From: Paeniglutamicibacter sulfureus
Lineage (GTDB): Bacteria; Actinomycetota; Actinomycetes; Actinomycetales; Micrococcaceae
DNA length: 64,000 bases
Direction of reading: 5' to 3'
NCBI RefSeq assembly: GCF_039535115.1
Contig: NZ_BAAAWO010000001.1
Span: forward strand, 3,410,001-3,474,000
Part shown: piece after piece, positions 17,659 through 25,603 of the stretch
Layout: each line of letters opens with the position of its first letter
Position numbering within the stretch: position 1 is the first letter of the stretch
Notes under the pieces: generated by a model
Database searches by the model: none
The model's input: only the letters and a program-made list of their open reading frames with translations
What the model was told of the DNA's origin: nothing
Position numbers and translations under genes: made by a program

Positions 17659-18509
17659 GCGGGGGCTCCTTCGGGGGCGGGGCGGTGGGTGCGAACGGCC
17701 AGACGGGGCAGCGCGCAGACGGCGACGAGCAGGACGGCGGCCACGGCGATCACCGGGCCGGCAGGGAGGGCGAGGTGGTAGGCGGCGAGCAGGCCGCCGA
17801 GGGAGGCTGCGGTGCCCAACCCGACGGCGGTGGCCAGCGTGCCGGCGAGGGTGCGGGCCACCAGCCCGGCTCCGGCGGCCGGGGCGATGCACAGCACCAC
17901 GACCATCAGCACGCCGACGGTCGTCATCCCCACCACGACGACCAAGCCGAGAGCGAGCACCAGCCCCACGTCGAGCACCGTGGTCTTGACCCCGAGTGAG
18001 CGGGCATGGCCGGCATCGAACGTGGTGGCCGTGAGCACGGGCAGGAACAGCACGACGGTGCCGAGCACCAGGGCGGCCAACCCCGCCTGCAGGGCCAGGT
18101 CCGTGGCGGTGACGGTGAGCGGGTTGCCGAACAGGGCGTGGGAGAGCGCGCGCGGGTCCGACCCCAGCGAGACCCCAATGACCCCGAGCGCGAACAGCCC
18201 CTGGCCGGCGATGCCGATCGCGGAGTCCTCGGCCAGCCGGCTGCGGGCCACGAGCAGGGCGACGACGACGGCCATCACGGCCGCGCTGCCGAGTCCGCCC
18301 AGCAGCAGCGAGCCGCCAAGGAGGGAAGCGGCCGCGACCCCGGCGAGTACCGCGTGGCTCATGGCGTCCGTCAGGTAGACCATCCGCCGGTGCGTGGCCC
18401 AGATCCCGGCGATCGGCGCGGCAATGCCCAGCGCGAGGCAGGAGATCGCGGCGTGCTGCATGAAGTCGTGGGCGAAGGGGCCCAGAAGCCAGTGAAGTGC
18501 CTCGGACAT
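17655..18509 (-). CDS. znuB: Zinc ABC transporter permease
   Basis: Membrane subunit of 284 residues of the ZnuB/MntB family, with about eight hydrophobic helices. The early IAGIWATHRRMVYLTDAMSH and the central LFGNPLTVTATDL are characteristic of metal ABC-3 permeases. The ATG at 18509 shares one base with the znuC stop (TGATG). With ZnuC and ZnuA it imports Zn2+ across the cytoplasmic membrane. The six preceding/following genes in this run are all joined by 1-4 bp overlaps or gaps of a few bases. Confidence 0.92.
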   Translation of the reverse strand: MSEALHWLLGPFAHDFMQHAAISCLALGIAAPIAGIWATHRRMVYLTDAMSHAVLAGVAAASLLGGSLLLGGLGSAAVMAVVVALLVARSRLAEDSAIGIAGQGLFALGVIGVSLGSDPRALSHALFGNPLTVTATDLALQAGLAALVLGTVVLFLPVLTATTFDAGHARSLGVKTTVLDVGLVLALGLVVVVGMTTVGVLMVVVLCIAPAAGAGLVARTLAGTLATAVGLGTAASLGGLLAAYHLALPAGPVIAVAAVLLVAVCALPRLAVRTHRPAPEGAPA

Positions 18510-19219
18510 CAGGCCACCAGCCAGGGCGCCAGGGAACCGACGGCGGGGAGCAGCTCGGAGGTGGGTCCGTCGGCCAGGATGCGGCGGTCCAGCACGATGG
18601 TGCGGGTGAATGCGCCGCGGACCAGGTCCAGGTCGTGCACCGAGGCCAGCACGGCCGTCCCGGCCTGCGCGAGGGCGGCCAGCGCCGTGTTCAGCGTGGT
18701 GGCGGCCTCGACGTCGAGCCCCGCGTGTGGTTCGTCGAGCAGCAGCAGCTTCGGTCCCTGTGCCAGCGCCCGGGCCAGGAGCACCCGGCGGGCCTGGCCG
18801 CCGGAGAGGTCCGCGAACGGACGGTGGGCCAGGTCGGCGACGTCGAGCCGTTCCATGGCGTCGGCCGCGGCCGCACGCTGGGCCGCGTCCGGGCGGCGCC
18901 ACCAGCGCCGGGCATCGAGGCTGCCGGTGGCGACGACCTGCGCGGCGCTCAGCGGGAAGGCCGTGCGCAGGTCCGGGGACTGGGGGACGTAGGCGATGCC
19001 GGGGGTCGGCTGGGCGCCGGTGCAGCCGCAGCGCAGCACGGATCCGGTATGCGGGCCCAGGCCCGCCAGGGCCGCGAGCAGCGAGGATTTCCCGGCGCCG
19101 TTCGGGCCCACCAGGGCAACCAGTTCGGCGTGGCGCACGTTCAGGTCCACGCGGTCCACGGCCGTGCGTCCGGAGTAGGCGACGACGAGGCCGCGGGCGG
19201 CCAGGATGGGAGTGCTCAC
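18509..19219 (-). CDS. znuC: Zinc ABC transporter ATP-binding protein
   Basis: ATPase of 236 residues with Walker A GPNGAGKS (38-45), Q-loop region YVPQSPDLR, signature LSGGQARR and Walker B LLLLDEPHAGLD. It begins at GTG 19219 within a GTGA overlap with the znuA stop. It has a somewhat shorter C-terminus than E. coli ZnuC and no zinc-binding extension. It is the energising subunit for ZnuB in the same operon. Confidence 0.92.
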   Translation of the reverse strand: MSTPILAARGLVVAYSGRTAVDRVDLNVRHAELVALVGPNGAGKSSLLAALAGLGPHTGSVLRCGCTGAQPTPGIAYVPQSPDLRTAFPLSAAQVVATGSLDARRWWRRPDAAQRAAAADAMERLDVADLAHRPFADLSGGQARRVLLARALAQGPKLLLLDEPHAGLDVEAATTLNTALAALAQAGTAVLASVHDLDLVRGAFTRTIVLDRRILADGPTSELLPAVGSLAPWLVA

Positions 19220-20169
19220 TTGCAGTCCAGCCCTGCCTGGACGGACCGGCCGTTGGCACGCATGAGGTCTAAGTAGTCGCCGTCGGCCGGGACGAATTCG
19301 GCGGTCTCCAACGCGGCGACGTCGGCTCCGACGGCCTCGGCTACTCCCTGCGCAAGTTTCGGCGGCAGGGCCTCCTCGAAGAAGACCGTTCCGACGCCGG
19401 CCGCCTGGGCGGTCTGGGTGATGTCAGCGAGAGTGCGGGCGTCGGGTTCGTCGTCTGGGGACAGACCGGCGATGCCGACCTGGGTGAGGCGGTAGCGATC
19501 GGTGAAGTAGCCGAAGGCGGAGTGTGCAACGACGAGCGTGTCGCCGGCGCAGAGAGCCAGTCCGTCTTCGAGTTCCGCGTCCAGGGCCTCGAGGTCCACC
19601 GTCAGTGCCTGAAGGTTCGCGGCATATGCGTCGGCGTTCCCGGGGTCGGCGGCGGTCAACTCGTCGGCCACTGCGCGGGCCGCGGTGGCGTAACGGGCCG
19701 GGTCCAGCCAGAAGTGCGGATCGGTGGCGCCGTGGTTGTGGTCATCGTGTTCGGCGTCCGCTGCATCGTGGTGTTCTTCCGTCCCGGGGTCGGCCGGCAG
19801 CAGGTCCAGTCCGGCCGTTTGGAGCAGTTCGGCCACGCGCACGTCGCCGGGCAGCACGGAGACGGCCTTTTCGACGTCGGCCTGCAGGCCGTTGCCGATG
19901 TAGAGCACGACGCCGGATTCGCGCAGCGCGGCCAGGTCCGGTCCGGTCAGGGTGAGGGAGTGTGGTTCCTGTCCCGGCGGAGTCAGGCCGATGACGTGCG
20001 CGGTGTCGCCGGCAATGCGTTCGGCCAGGAACTGGACCGGGTAGAAAGACGCCGCCACGCGCAGCGTGTCGAGGCCAGCCCCGGCGGGTTGCGCAGCGCA
20101 GCTGGCGAGGGCGAGCGCTGCGGTGGCGAGAGCGGCGGGCAGGAAGGGGCGCGGTGGAAGCGAAAGCAT
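19216..20169 (-). CDS. znuA: Zinc ABC transporter substrate-binding lipoprotein
   Basis: Secreted lipoprotein of 317 residues with a signal peptide ending in the lipobox LASC (lipidated Cys24). Zn2+ ligand positions are visible: His70 in QEPHS, His152 in DPHFWLDP and a later His in VAHSAFGYF. A His/Asp-rich loop (131-146) identifies a zinc rather than manganese binder. The ATG at 20169 has no good Shine-Dalgarno. It is the first gene of the operon, and a 23-bp palindrome starts 15 bp upstream of the start codon, implying zinc-dependent repression. Confidence 0.93.
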   Translation of the reverse strand: MLSLPPRPFLPAALATAALALASCAAQPAGAGLDTLRVAASFYPVQFLAERIAGDTAHVIGLTPPGQEPHSLTLTGPDLAALRESGVVLYIGNGLQADVEKAVSVLPGDVRVAELLQTAGLDLLPADPGTEEHHDAADAEHDDHNHGATDPHFWLDPARYATAARAVADELTAADPGNADAYAANLQALTVDLEALDAELEDGLALCAGDTLVVAHSAFGYFTDRYRLTQVGIAGLSPDDEPDARTLADITQTAQAAGVGTVFFEEALPPKLAQGVAEAVGADVAALETAEFVPADGDYLDLMRANGRSVQAGLDCK

Positions 20170-20183
20170 GTCAGAACCCTATC

Positions 20184-20206
20184 TTATTGAGATCGATTCT
20201 CAATAA
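20184..20206. promoter_or_regulatory. Zur-like operator before znuA
   Basis: Perfect inverted repeat: TTATTGAGA (20184-20192), centre TCGAT, TCTCAATAA (20198-20206). Length, AT-rich arms and position just upstream of znuA match Fur-family zinc repressor (Zur) sites. The call rests on symmetry and context; the half-sites are not identical to the published actinobacterial consensus as I recall it. Confidence 0.72.
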
Positions 20207-20348
20207 CGGGACGGCCTCCGCCAAGGGCGGCAAGGGCTCCCACCAGGTGGTCTTCGACGTTCCCGCCGAAGCCGTCACGGATGCAAAGGTCCGCGTGGCC
20301 GAGACGATTTCCCTCGACGACGAAGCCGGACTCTGGGCCACTAAATAG
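20187..20348 (+). pseudogene. Possible C-terminal remnant of a lost gene
   Basis: An open frame ends at TAG 20346-20348 and reads like real protein for its last 45 codons (GKGSHQVVFDVPAEAVTDAK, then AETISLDDEAGLWATK). Third positions are strongly GC-biased. The frame has no credible start because the Zur-like palindrome occupies its 5' side, and a strong terminator follows 16 bp after the stop. I read it as the tail of a truncated gene whose identity I do not recognise; a TTG start inside the palindrome is possible but unlikely. Confidence 0.4.
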
Positions 20349-20364
20349 TCGAAAGCGAAATTAT

Positions 20365-20401
20365 GCTGCGGCCGCCCCCTTTTTTGTGGGGCGGCCGCAG
20401 C
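20365..20401 (+). terminator. Rho-independent terminator-like hairpin
   Basis: Perfect 14-bp arms GCTGCGGCCGCCCC (20365-20378) and GGGGCGGCCGCAGC (20388-20401) around a T-rich 9-nt loop. It immediately follows the 20187-20348 remnant. The T-run sits in the loop rather than after the stem, so termination strength is uncertain. Confidence 0.65.
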
Positions 20402-20905
20402 GTTTAAGGGCGCTTGGCGCCGATGGAGGGCTGCAGTCGTTGATCCGAAGGTGCCCAGTGCCACGGCACGAAGTGGTCGCGGAGCCTTCTCGTCAACTAC
20501 GTGAGGCCGATGGCGAGGGAATGTCCTGGATGTGACGGAATGTTGTGCTGTGGCGGCTCTGGAGCGCTATTTCCGTGACGTATGTGTCGCCAGGTTCCGG
20601 ACATTTCCGGAGATGAAGAACTCCCATTGGATTCCGTCGTGCCTCCCGTACCGTCGGAAGCGCAGAGCATCCAGGCGTGGCCGAAAGGCCTGGCTCGATG
20701 AAGCCGCAGCAGCTGAAGCAATGGCTTATTCGTTCCGCGCGATGGGAGCTGCCTCGCGAACGATGTTCCCGGGACGGTCGGTTCCGGTCGGCTCTGTGCC
20801 CATTCCGGTTGATCTGCGCCAAGCCATCGAGGGAGGCATGATTTCCACGAACGCATGTTCCCGCTCGAATCCCTGACCGCTTCCGAAACGAAGGAATGAA
20901 TCCCA
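20402..20905 (+). other. Gene-free leader region upstream of metZ
   Basis: About 500 bp without a convincing gene; an open frame of 114 codons at 20532-20876 has no family character or ribosome site. The stretch 20661-20740 contains CAGAGCATCCAGG, a GGCC-GAAA-GGCC hairpin and CTGGCTCGATGAAGCC (20690-20705) followed by GCAGCAGC. The last motif resembles the P2/J2-3 core of SAM-I-type riboswitches (CUGGCCCnAUGAAGCC...GCAACC), which would make sense before a methionine-pathway gene, but I could not build a convincing P1 and the match is partial. Confidence 0.35.
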
Positions 20906-22165
20906 ATGTCAGATCCCCAGCATGGTCCAAGGTCCGACGCGTCGGCACACAGCCCGTCCGCGGGCAACGCGGAGGCACCGGACCAGGTATGGGGCGCGCA
21001 GACCGCTTTGGTGCGTGGCGGCATCGACCGCACGCATTTTCAGGAGACCTCGGAGGCACTGTTCCTGACTTCGGGGTATGTCTTCGATTCGGCGGAGGCT
21101 GCGGAGGCCTCCTTTAATGGCGAGGTCGAGCGCTTCGTCTATTCCCGTTACGGCAATCCGACGGTCGCCGCTTTCCAGGAGAAGCTGCGGCTCATCGAGG
21201 GTGCCGAAGCCTGCTTCGCCACGGCCAGCGGCATGTCTGCTGTCTTCACCGCACTGGGCGCGCTGCTGGCGGCCGGGGACCGCGTAGTTGCGTCCCGGAG
21301 CCTCTTCGGTTCCTGCTTTGTGGTGCTGAACGAGATCCTGCCACGCTGGGGTGTGAAAACCGAGTTCGTGGACGGTCACGACCTCGCCCAATGGGAACGG
21401 GCGCTCGCCACTCCGGCCACCGCGGTCTTCTTCGAATCCCCCTCGAACCCGCTCCAGGAGCTGGTGGACATCCGCGCCGTCGTTCAGCTGGCGCATGACG
21501 CGGGGGCGCAGGTCGTGGTGGACAACATCTTCGCCACGCCGCTGCTGCAGCGGACGACGGAGCTGGGCGCCGACGTCGTGGTGTATTCCGGCACCAAGCA
21601 CATGGACGGGCAGGGCAGGGTCCTCGGCGGCGCGGTCTTGGGACGCAAGGACTTCATCGACGGTCCGGTCCGGAACTTGATGAGGCACACCGGTCCCGCA
21701 CTGAGCCCGTTCAACGCCTGGACTCTGCTCAAGGGCCTGGAGACTATGAAACTGCGCGTCGATTACTCGGTGGCTTCGGCGTTGAAGATTGCCAGCTGGC
21801 TCGAGGACCAGTCGGGCGTTAGCCGTGTCATCTATCCGTTCCTTGAATCGCATCCGCAATACGACCTGGCTCGAAGCCAGATGAGCGGCGGCGGCACGGT
21901 CGTGACGTTCGAACTGGACCCGGGCCGCGGCCCGGCCAAGGAAGCGGCCTTCCGACTGCTCAACGGCTTGAAGCTGGTTGACATCTCCAACAATCTCGGC
22001 GATGCCAAGTCCCTGATTACCCATCCGGCGACCACCACCCACCGCGCCATGGGTCCTCAGGGGCGCGCCGTGATCGGGCTCGGCGATGGAATCGTGCGTC
22101 TGTCCGTCGGGCTGGAAACGACCGATGACCTCCTGGGGGACCTGGGCGCTGCCCTGGGCAGCTGA
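20906..22165 (+). CDS. metZ: O-succinylhomoserine sulfhydrylase (MetZ-type)
   Basis: PLP enzyme of 419 residues in the Cys/Met-metabolism family, making homocysteine directly from an activated homoserine and sulfide. Visible: SRYGNPT (80-86), ATASGMSAVF (106-115), FFESPSNP, DNIFATP and the PLP lysine in YSGTKHMDGQGR (Lys231). GYVFDSAEAA and the K-H-M-D-G-Q-G-R context favour MetZ over cystathionine gamma-synthase. The ATG follows GAAGGAATG at a normal distance. About 30 N-terminal residues are low-complexity. It appears monocistronic, with a long leader. Confidence 0.93.
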   Translation: MSDPQHGPRSDASAHSPSAGNAEAPDQVWGAQTALVRGGIDRTHFQETSEALFLTSGYVFDSAEAAEASFNGEVERFVYSRYGNPTVAAFQEKLRLIEGAEACFATASGMSAVFTALGALLAAGDRVVASRSLFGSCFVVLNEILPRWGVKTEFVDGHDLAQWERALATPATAVFFESPSNPLQELVDIRAVVQLAHDAGAQVVVDNIFATPLLQRTTELGADVVVYSGTKHMDGQGRVLGGAVLGRKDFIDGPVRNLMRHTGPALSPFNAWTLLKGLETMKLRVDYSVASALKIASWLEDQSGVSRVIYPFLESHPQYDLARSQMSGGGTVVTFELDPGRGPAKEAAFRLLNGLKLVDISNNLGDAKSLITHPATTTHRAMGPQGRAVIGLGDGIVRLSVGLETTDDLLGDLGAALGS

Positions 22166-22217
22166 GCAGGCAAGGCCACGATGGCGTTTCGGATGCGGCA
22201 GGCAGGCAACACAAGGT

Positions 22218-22234
22218 TCCGGCCGCCGGCCGGA
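22218..22234 (+). terminator. Short GC hairpin after metZ
   Basis: TCCGGCC (22218-22224), loop GCC, GGCCGGA (22228-22234), 53 bp after the metZ stop. No T-tract follows, so it may be only a weak terminator or pause. Confidence 0.3.
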
Positions 22235-22244
22235 GGGGACGGAG

Positions 22245-22319
22245 ATGGCGTTAACCGCAGCTGACCCTCTTGCGTCCGACCACGTGAAACTGGACTTCTC
22301 GATGGCAGTCGTCGTGTGA
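22245..22319 (+). pseudogene. Gene stub with strong ribosome binding site
   Basis: A 24-codon frame (MALTAADPLASDHVKLDFS...) begins right after GGAGGGGACGGAG and stops at 22317-22319. The ribosome site is strong but the product is too short for a known family. It may be the 5' end of a truncated gene or a small peptide. I cannot name a parent family. Confidence 0.3.
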
Positions 22320-22409
22320 AACCCGCGCGAAACACGTACTGGATGACCGTTACAGGGTGGAAACAGCGACGAAAACCGCTGGGCAATCCGGGTTGCTAGC
22401 GTGGCACCC

Positions 22410-22577
22410 ATGACGCAGACCAAGCCCCCCGCAGCACCCGAACCCGCCGTTGCACAGGACGCGGCCATCAAGGAGTCCCTCGAGGGCCGCACCCACTGCC
22501 TCGCCCGCGAATATGACGAGTCCCCGTTGGAGGATCCGCTCCACGTCAGAATGACATTTTTCGACCCTGCGCTGTAA
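22410..22577 (+). pseudogene. Truncated 5' gene end (55 codons)
   Basis: ATG 22410 opens 55 codons with GC-rich third positions up to about codon 47 (ESLEGRTHCLAREYDESPLE visible). The character then changes to AT-rich sequence and TAA at 22575. A -10-like TAGCGT lies 13 bp before the ATG, so the N-terminus looks like a real, possibly leaderless gene that was cut at about 22550, where the promoter region of the riboswitch transcript begins. The parent family is not recognised. Confidence 0.4.
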
Positions 22578-22657
22578 TGAAACGTTCTGCGGTTTGCTCC
22601 ACAGGAAAACTTTCGCGTAGATTGTGACAGTAGTCACAAGAAATTCGCCGTCGACAC

Positions 22658-22853
22658 GTGGCGGGAGAGTCCCGCCCAAACCATGGGCGGGCGCCGTAGG
22701 AGCAATTCCTCCCCAGGAAACTCTCAGGCCCCCGTACCGCCACGAAGAGGCGAATCTGGAAAGCAGCACGACGAAGTTTCGTGCTCACCGAAGGAGCAAG
22801 TCCCTCACCCATTGCGGGCAGGGATGGAAACTCTCAGGTCAGTAAACAGATTG
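22658..22853 (+). ncRNA. Tandem glycine riboswitch
   Basis: Two consecutive glycine aptamers. Aptamer 1: P1 arms GTGGCGG (22658-22664) and CCGCCAC (22737-22743) enclosing GGGAGAG and the conserved GGAAACTCTCAGG. Aptamer 2: closing arms AATCTG (22753-22758) and CAGATT (22847-22852) enclosing CACCGAAGGAGCAAG and a second GGAAACTCTCAGG. The short linker and the duplicated core are diagnostic of the glycine-binding class, which usually turns on glycine use or transport genes. The regulated gene here is most likely the CycA-type permease, although its start is about 310 bp further on and another ORF intervenes. Confidence 0.9.
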
Positions 22854-22907
22854 GGGAGGAACCAAGAACAGCACGGCACCGTCCGTGCACGATTCGGGAG
22901 TTCCCCC

Positions 22908-23111
22908 ATGACGCTCACCACCCACGCCACTGCCCGGTTGCCCCTTGACGCGCCTTCCGGCCAGCTTCTCGATCCTGTCTTGCGGGATCAGGAGTTTGCC
23001 GCCCGCGACGATGTGCTCTCCTGCAAGCGCAACGGCCTGGGAATGAGCGCCGCGGAGAACGACGCGACACACGCGACCGAAGACTTGGCCCCACTCGGCG
23101 ACGGGCACTAG
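22908..23111 (+). CDS. Unrecognised 67-codon ORF between riboswitch and permease
   Basis: ATG 22908 opens 67 codons ending at TAG 23109-23111. The product is acidic with two cysteine/aspartate-rich parts (RDQEFAARDDVLSCKRNGLG visible) and no membrane segment. The preceding bases have only a weak GGGAG. It lies 54 bp downstream of the second aptamer and 54 bp upstream of the permease ATG, so it would be the first translated frame on the riboswitch transcript. It could be a leader peptide, a remnant of a former regulated gene, or a genuine small protein; I cannot decide. Confidence 0.35.
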   Translation: MTLTTHATARLPLDAPSGQLLDPVLRDQEFAARDDVLSCKRNGLGMSAAENDATHATEDLAPLGDGH

Positions 23112-23165
23112 GGAATCACCATGGCGCGTCACCGAAGCACCACCATCCACTTGGAAGGCAACAGC

Positions 23166-24650
23166 ATGAGCAACAACAGTTCCGAGCCCCACCTCGAGCG
23201 CGGGCTCTCCAACCGCCACATCCAGCTAATCGCGATCGGCGGCGCCATCGGCACCGGCCTGTTCATGGGCTCCGGCAAGACCATTGCGGTCGCCGGCCCC
23301 TCCGTGATCTTTGTGTACATGATTATCGGCTTCATGCTCTTCTTCGTGATGCGTGCGATGGGCGAACTGCTGCTGAGCAACACCAATTACAAGAACTTCT
23401 CCGACTTCGCCGGGGACATCCTGGGCCCCTGGGCGGCATTCTTCACCGGCTGGACCTACTGGTTCTGCTGGGTGGTCACAGGCATCGCCGACGTCGTGGC
23501 GATTTCCCACTACGTGGCGTACTGGTGGAAGGACCTGCCGCTCTGGATTCCGGCCGTGGTCTGCATCCTGCTGCTGGTGGCCCTGAACCTGCCGAGCGTG
23601 AAGAACTTCGGCGAGACCGAGTTCTGGTTCGCCCTGGTCAAGATCGTCGCCATCGGCGCATTGATCGTTGTAGGCCTGGTCATGATCATCACCGGCTTCG
23701 AGAACAACGGCGCCACCGCCTCCTTCGCAAACCTCTGGAACGACGGCGGGATGTTCCCGACCGGCTTCATGGGCTTCGTCGCCGGCTTCCAGATCGCAGT
23801 GTTCGCGTTCGTCGGCATCGAGCTGGTGGGCACCACCGCCGCCGAGACCAAGGACCCGGAAAAGACCCTGCCCAAGGCCATCAATTCCATCCCGGTCCGC
23901 ATCCTCTTCTTCTACGTTGGTGCGCTGGTTATTCTCATGGCCGTCCAGCCATGGAAGCTGTTCAGCGCCGAGGAATCCCCGTTTGTGGGCATGTTCGCGA
24001 TGGCCGGCCTGGTGGGTGCCGCCGGCATCATCAACTTCGTGGTGCTGACCTCGGCCACCTCCAGCGCGAACTCCGGGATCTACTCGACCTCCCGCATGAT
24101 CCACGGCCTGGCAGAGGAAGGCGACGCGCCCAAGGGCTTCGCCAAGCTCTCGAGGACCAAGGTCCCGCGCAATGCACTGCTGTTCTCCTGCATGTTCCTG
24201 CTCGCCGGCGTGGCCCTGCTCTACGCCGAGGGCGGCGTGGCCGAGGCCTTCACCCTGGTCACCACCATTTCGGCACTGTGCTTCATGTTCGTCTGGTCGA
24301 TCATCCTGATCAGCTACCTGGTCTACCGCAAGCGCCGCCCGCAGCTGCACGCGGCCAGCAAGTTCAAGATGCCCGGCGGAACCTTCATGCCCTACGTGGT
24401 CCTGACCTTCTTCGGTTTCATCCTCTGGGCGCTGACCACCCAGGCCGACACCATGGCCGCACTGCTCTTCACCCCGATCTGGTTCGTGGCACTGGGCATC
24501 GGCTACGCAATCCTGCGAAGCAAGCCGAAGCACGCCGAGCTGCGTGCCATGCACGGAGCCAAGGTCGCCCAGGAGCGCATGCTCGCCGCGTCGTTCAACG
24601 CCGGCGTCGTCGTCGACGAGGCGGAGCTGAAGGAACCGGCCGCGAAGTAA
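23166..24650 (+). CDS. cycA: Amino-acid permease, CycA-type (glycine / D-serine / D-alanine)
   Basis: APC-family permease of 494 residues with 12 hydrophobic helices. The N-terminal LERGLSNRHIQLIAIGGAIG and the following GTGLFMGSG are the AAT-family signature, and the whole chain is closest in character to E. coli CycA, which takes up glycine, D-serine and D-alanine by proton symport. The glycine riboswitch upstream supports glycine as substrate. ATG 23166 is preferred to the in-frame ATG at 23121 because the family starts just before LERGL. A large terminator hairpin follows. Confidence 0.9.
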   Translation: MSNNSSEPHLERGLSNRHIQLIAIGGAIGTGLFMGSGKTIAVAGPSVIFVYMIIGFMLFFVMRAMGELLLSNTNYKNFSDFAGDILGPWAAFFTGWTYWFCWVVTGIADVVAISHYVAYWWKDLPLWIPAVVCILLLVALNLPSVKNFGETEFWFALVKIVAIGALIVVGLVMIITGFENNGATASFANLWNDGGMFPTGFMGFVAGFQIAVFAFVGIELVGTTAAETKDPEKTLPKAINSIPVRILFFYVGALVILMAVQPWKLFSAEESPFVGMFAMAGLVGAAGIINFVVLTSATSSANSGIYSTSRMIHGLAEEGDAPKGFAKLSRTKVPRNALLFSCMFLLAGVALLYAEGGVAEAFTLVTTISALCFMFVWSIILISYLVYRKRRPQLHAASKFKMPGGTFMPYVVLTFFGFILWALTTQADTMAALLFTPIWFVALGIGYAILRSKPKHAELRAMHGAKVAQERMLAASFNAGVVVDEAELKEPAAK

Positions 24651-24700
24651 CTCCGCGCAGCAATAAATAGGGTGCCAGCTGGCGCCCCGGAATCCGGTAC

Positions 24701-24741
24701 GACGTCGGGGCCTCTTCCCTTGGGGAGGCGGCCCCGACGTC
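24701..24741. terminator. Bidirectional terminator hairpin
   Basis: Perfect 12-bp arms GACGTCGGGGCC (24701-24712) and GGCCCCGACGTC (24730-24741), extended inside by CCTC/GAGG pairing. It lies between the cycA-type gene (plus) and the convergent membrane-protein gene (minus), overlapping the latter's stop codon. Confidence 0.75.
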
Positions 24742-25603
24742 ATGTCGGCGTGTGCCGCCCGCGGCCGGTGCGAAGCGCAGTCTCCGGGTTCCAGGTCCGT
24801 TTGGTCTCGAGATACCAGAAGTAGACAAAGAGCGCGATCTCGTACCATTCGACCAGGAAGAGGGCCTGCTTGACCCCGATGGCCGTCAGGACCAGCCACG
24901 CAACGACGCCCAAAAGCATCAGGACCAACAGCCCGGCGTAGTGGGGTGCTCGCCCGCCGCTGGTGTCGGTGGCGCTGAGCCGGCCACTGCCCAGATGGCT
25001 GGCGATCGCGATGCCCATGCTGCTGATAAGCAGCAGCGCGGCCGCCACATGGACGCCGGCAAACTCCGTGCCCTCAATCGTCCGCCACACCAGCAGCACC
25101 AGGAACCCGACCAGCAGCACGGAGCTAGCAACGGTCAGCACGCGGGTCCACGTGCTCTGCAGCAAGGCCCGGGGAGCCCAGTTCATGGTCTTGAAATCGA
25201 GCCAGACGAAGGCCGTGGCCACAACAAGCAGCGCCAGCACGGAGACCTGGATGGAATGGACCAGCTTTTGCGCTGCGGCGGCATCGAGGTTCGCAAGCGT
25301 CTCGCCCAGCTTGGTGGGGACGAGGGCAACAAACATCGCGTAGAAGCCGGCGAGGTTCAACGCGTAGTCCTCCAGCGGGGGACCCTTGTAGACCACCAAC
25401 AGCACGCCGATGGCAACCAGCATCGCCACGAACAGGTCCCTGGCGGGGCCGAGGTAGTAGGAACTGATGGAATCCTCGATCGTCCCGGTCAAGATTCCGT
25501 AGACGACGATGGCGACCAGCAGCAGTAGCGGAATGACCAGCAGCATCAGCCGCACGTAGCGCAATGTGTCCCGGCCCTGGTGCTCGTCCGTAATTGTGTG
25601 CAT
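24740..25603 (-). CDS. Hypothetical multi-pass membrane protein
   Basis: Membrane protein of about 287 residues from ATG 25603 (an upstream in-frame start at 25630 would add nine residues). About eight hydrophobic segments are visible; the loop GILTGTIEDSISSYYLGPAR after TM1 and the C-terminal EWYEIALFVYFWYLETKRTW are the most conserved-looking parts. I do not recognise a transport or enzymatic family. It is convergent with the permease and separated from it by the shared terminator. Confidence 0.65.
   Translation of the reverse strand: MHTITDEHQGRDTLRYVRLMLLVIPLLLLVAIVVYGILTGTIEDSISSYYLGPARDLFVAMLVAIGVLLVVYKGPPLEDYALNLAGFYAMFVALVPTKLGETLANLDAAAAQKLVHSIQVSVLALLVVATAFVWLDFKTMNWAPRALLQSTWTRVLTVASSVLLVGFLVLLVWRTIEGTEFAGVHVAAALLLISSMGIAIASHLGSGRLSATDTSGGRAPHYAGLLVLMLLGVVAWLVLTAIGVKQALFLVEWYEIALFVYFWYLETKRTWNPETALRTGRGRHTPT

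Noticed and set aside
20532..20876. 114-codon plus-strand frame in the metZ leader
   Set aside because: No ribosome site, no family character, and the region looks like a structured leader.
23226..24899. 557-codon minus-strand open frame opposite the cycA-type gene
   Set aside because: Shadow frame; no hydrophobic pattern or motif, while the plus strand encodes a textbook permease.
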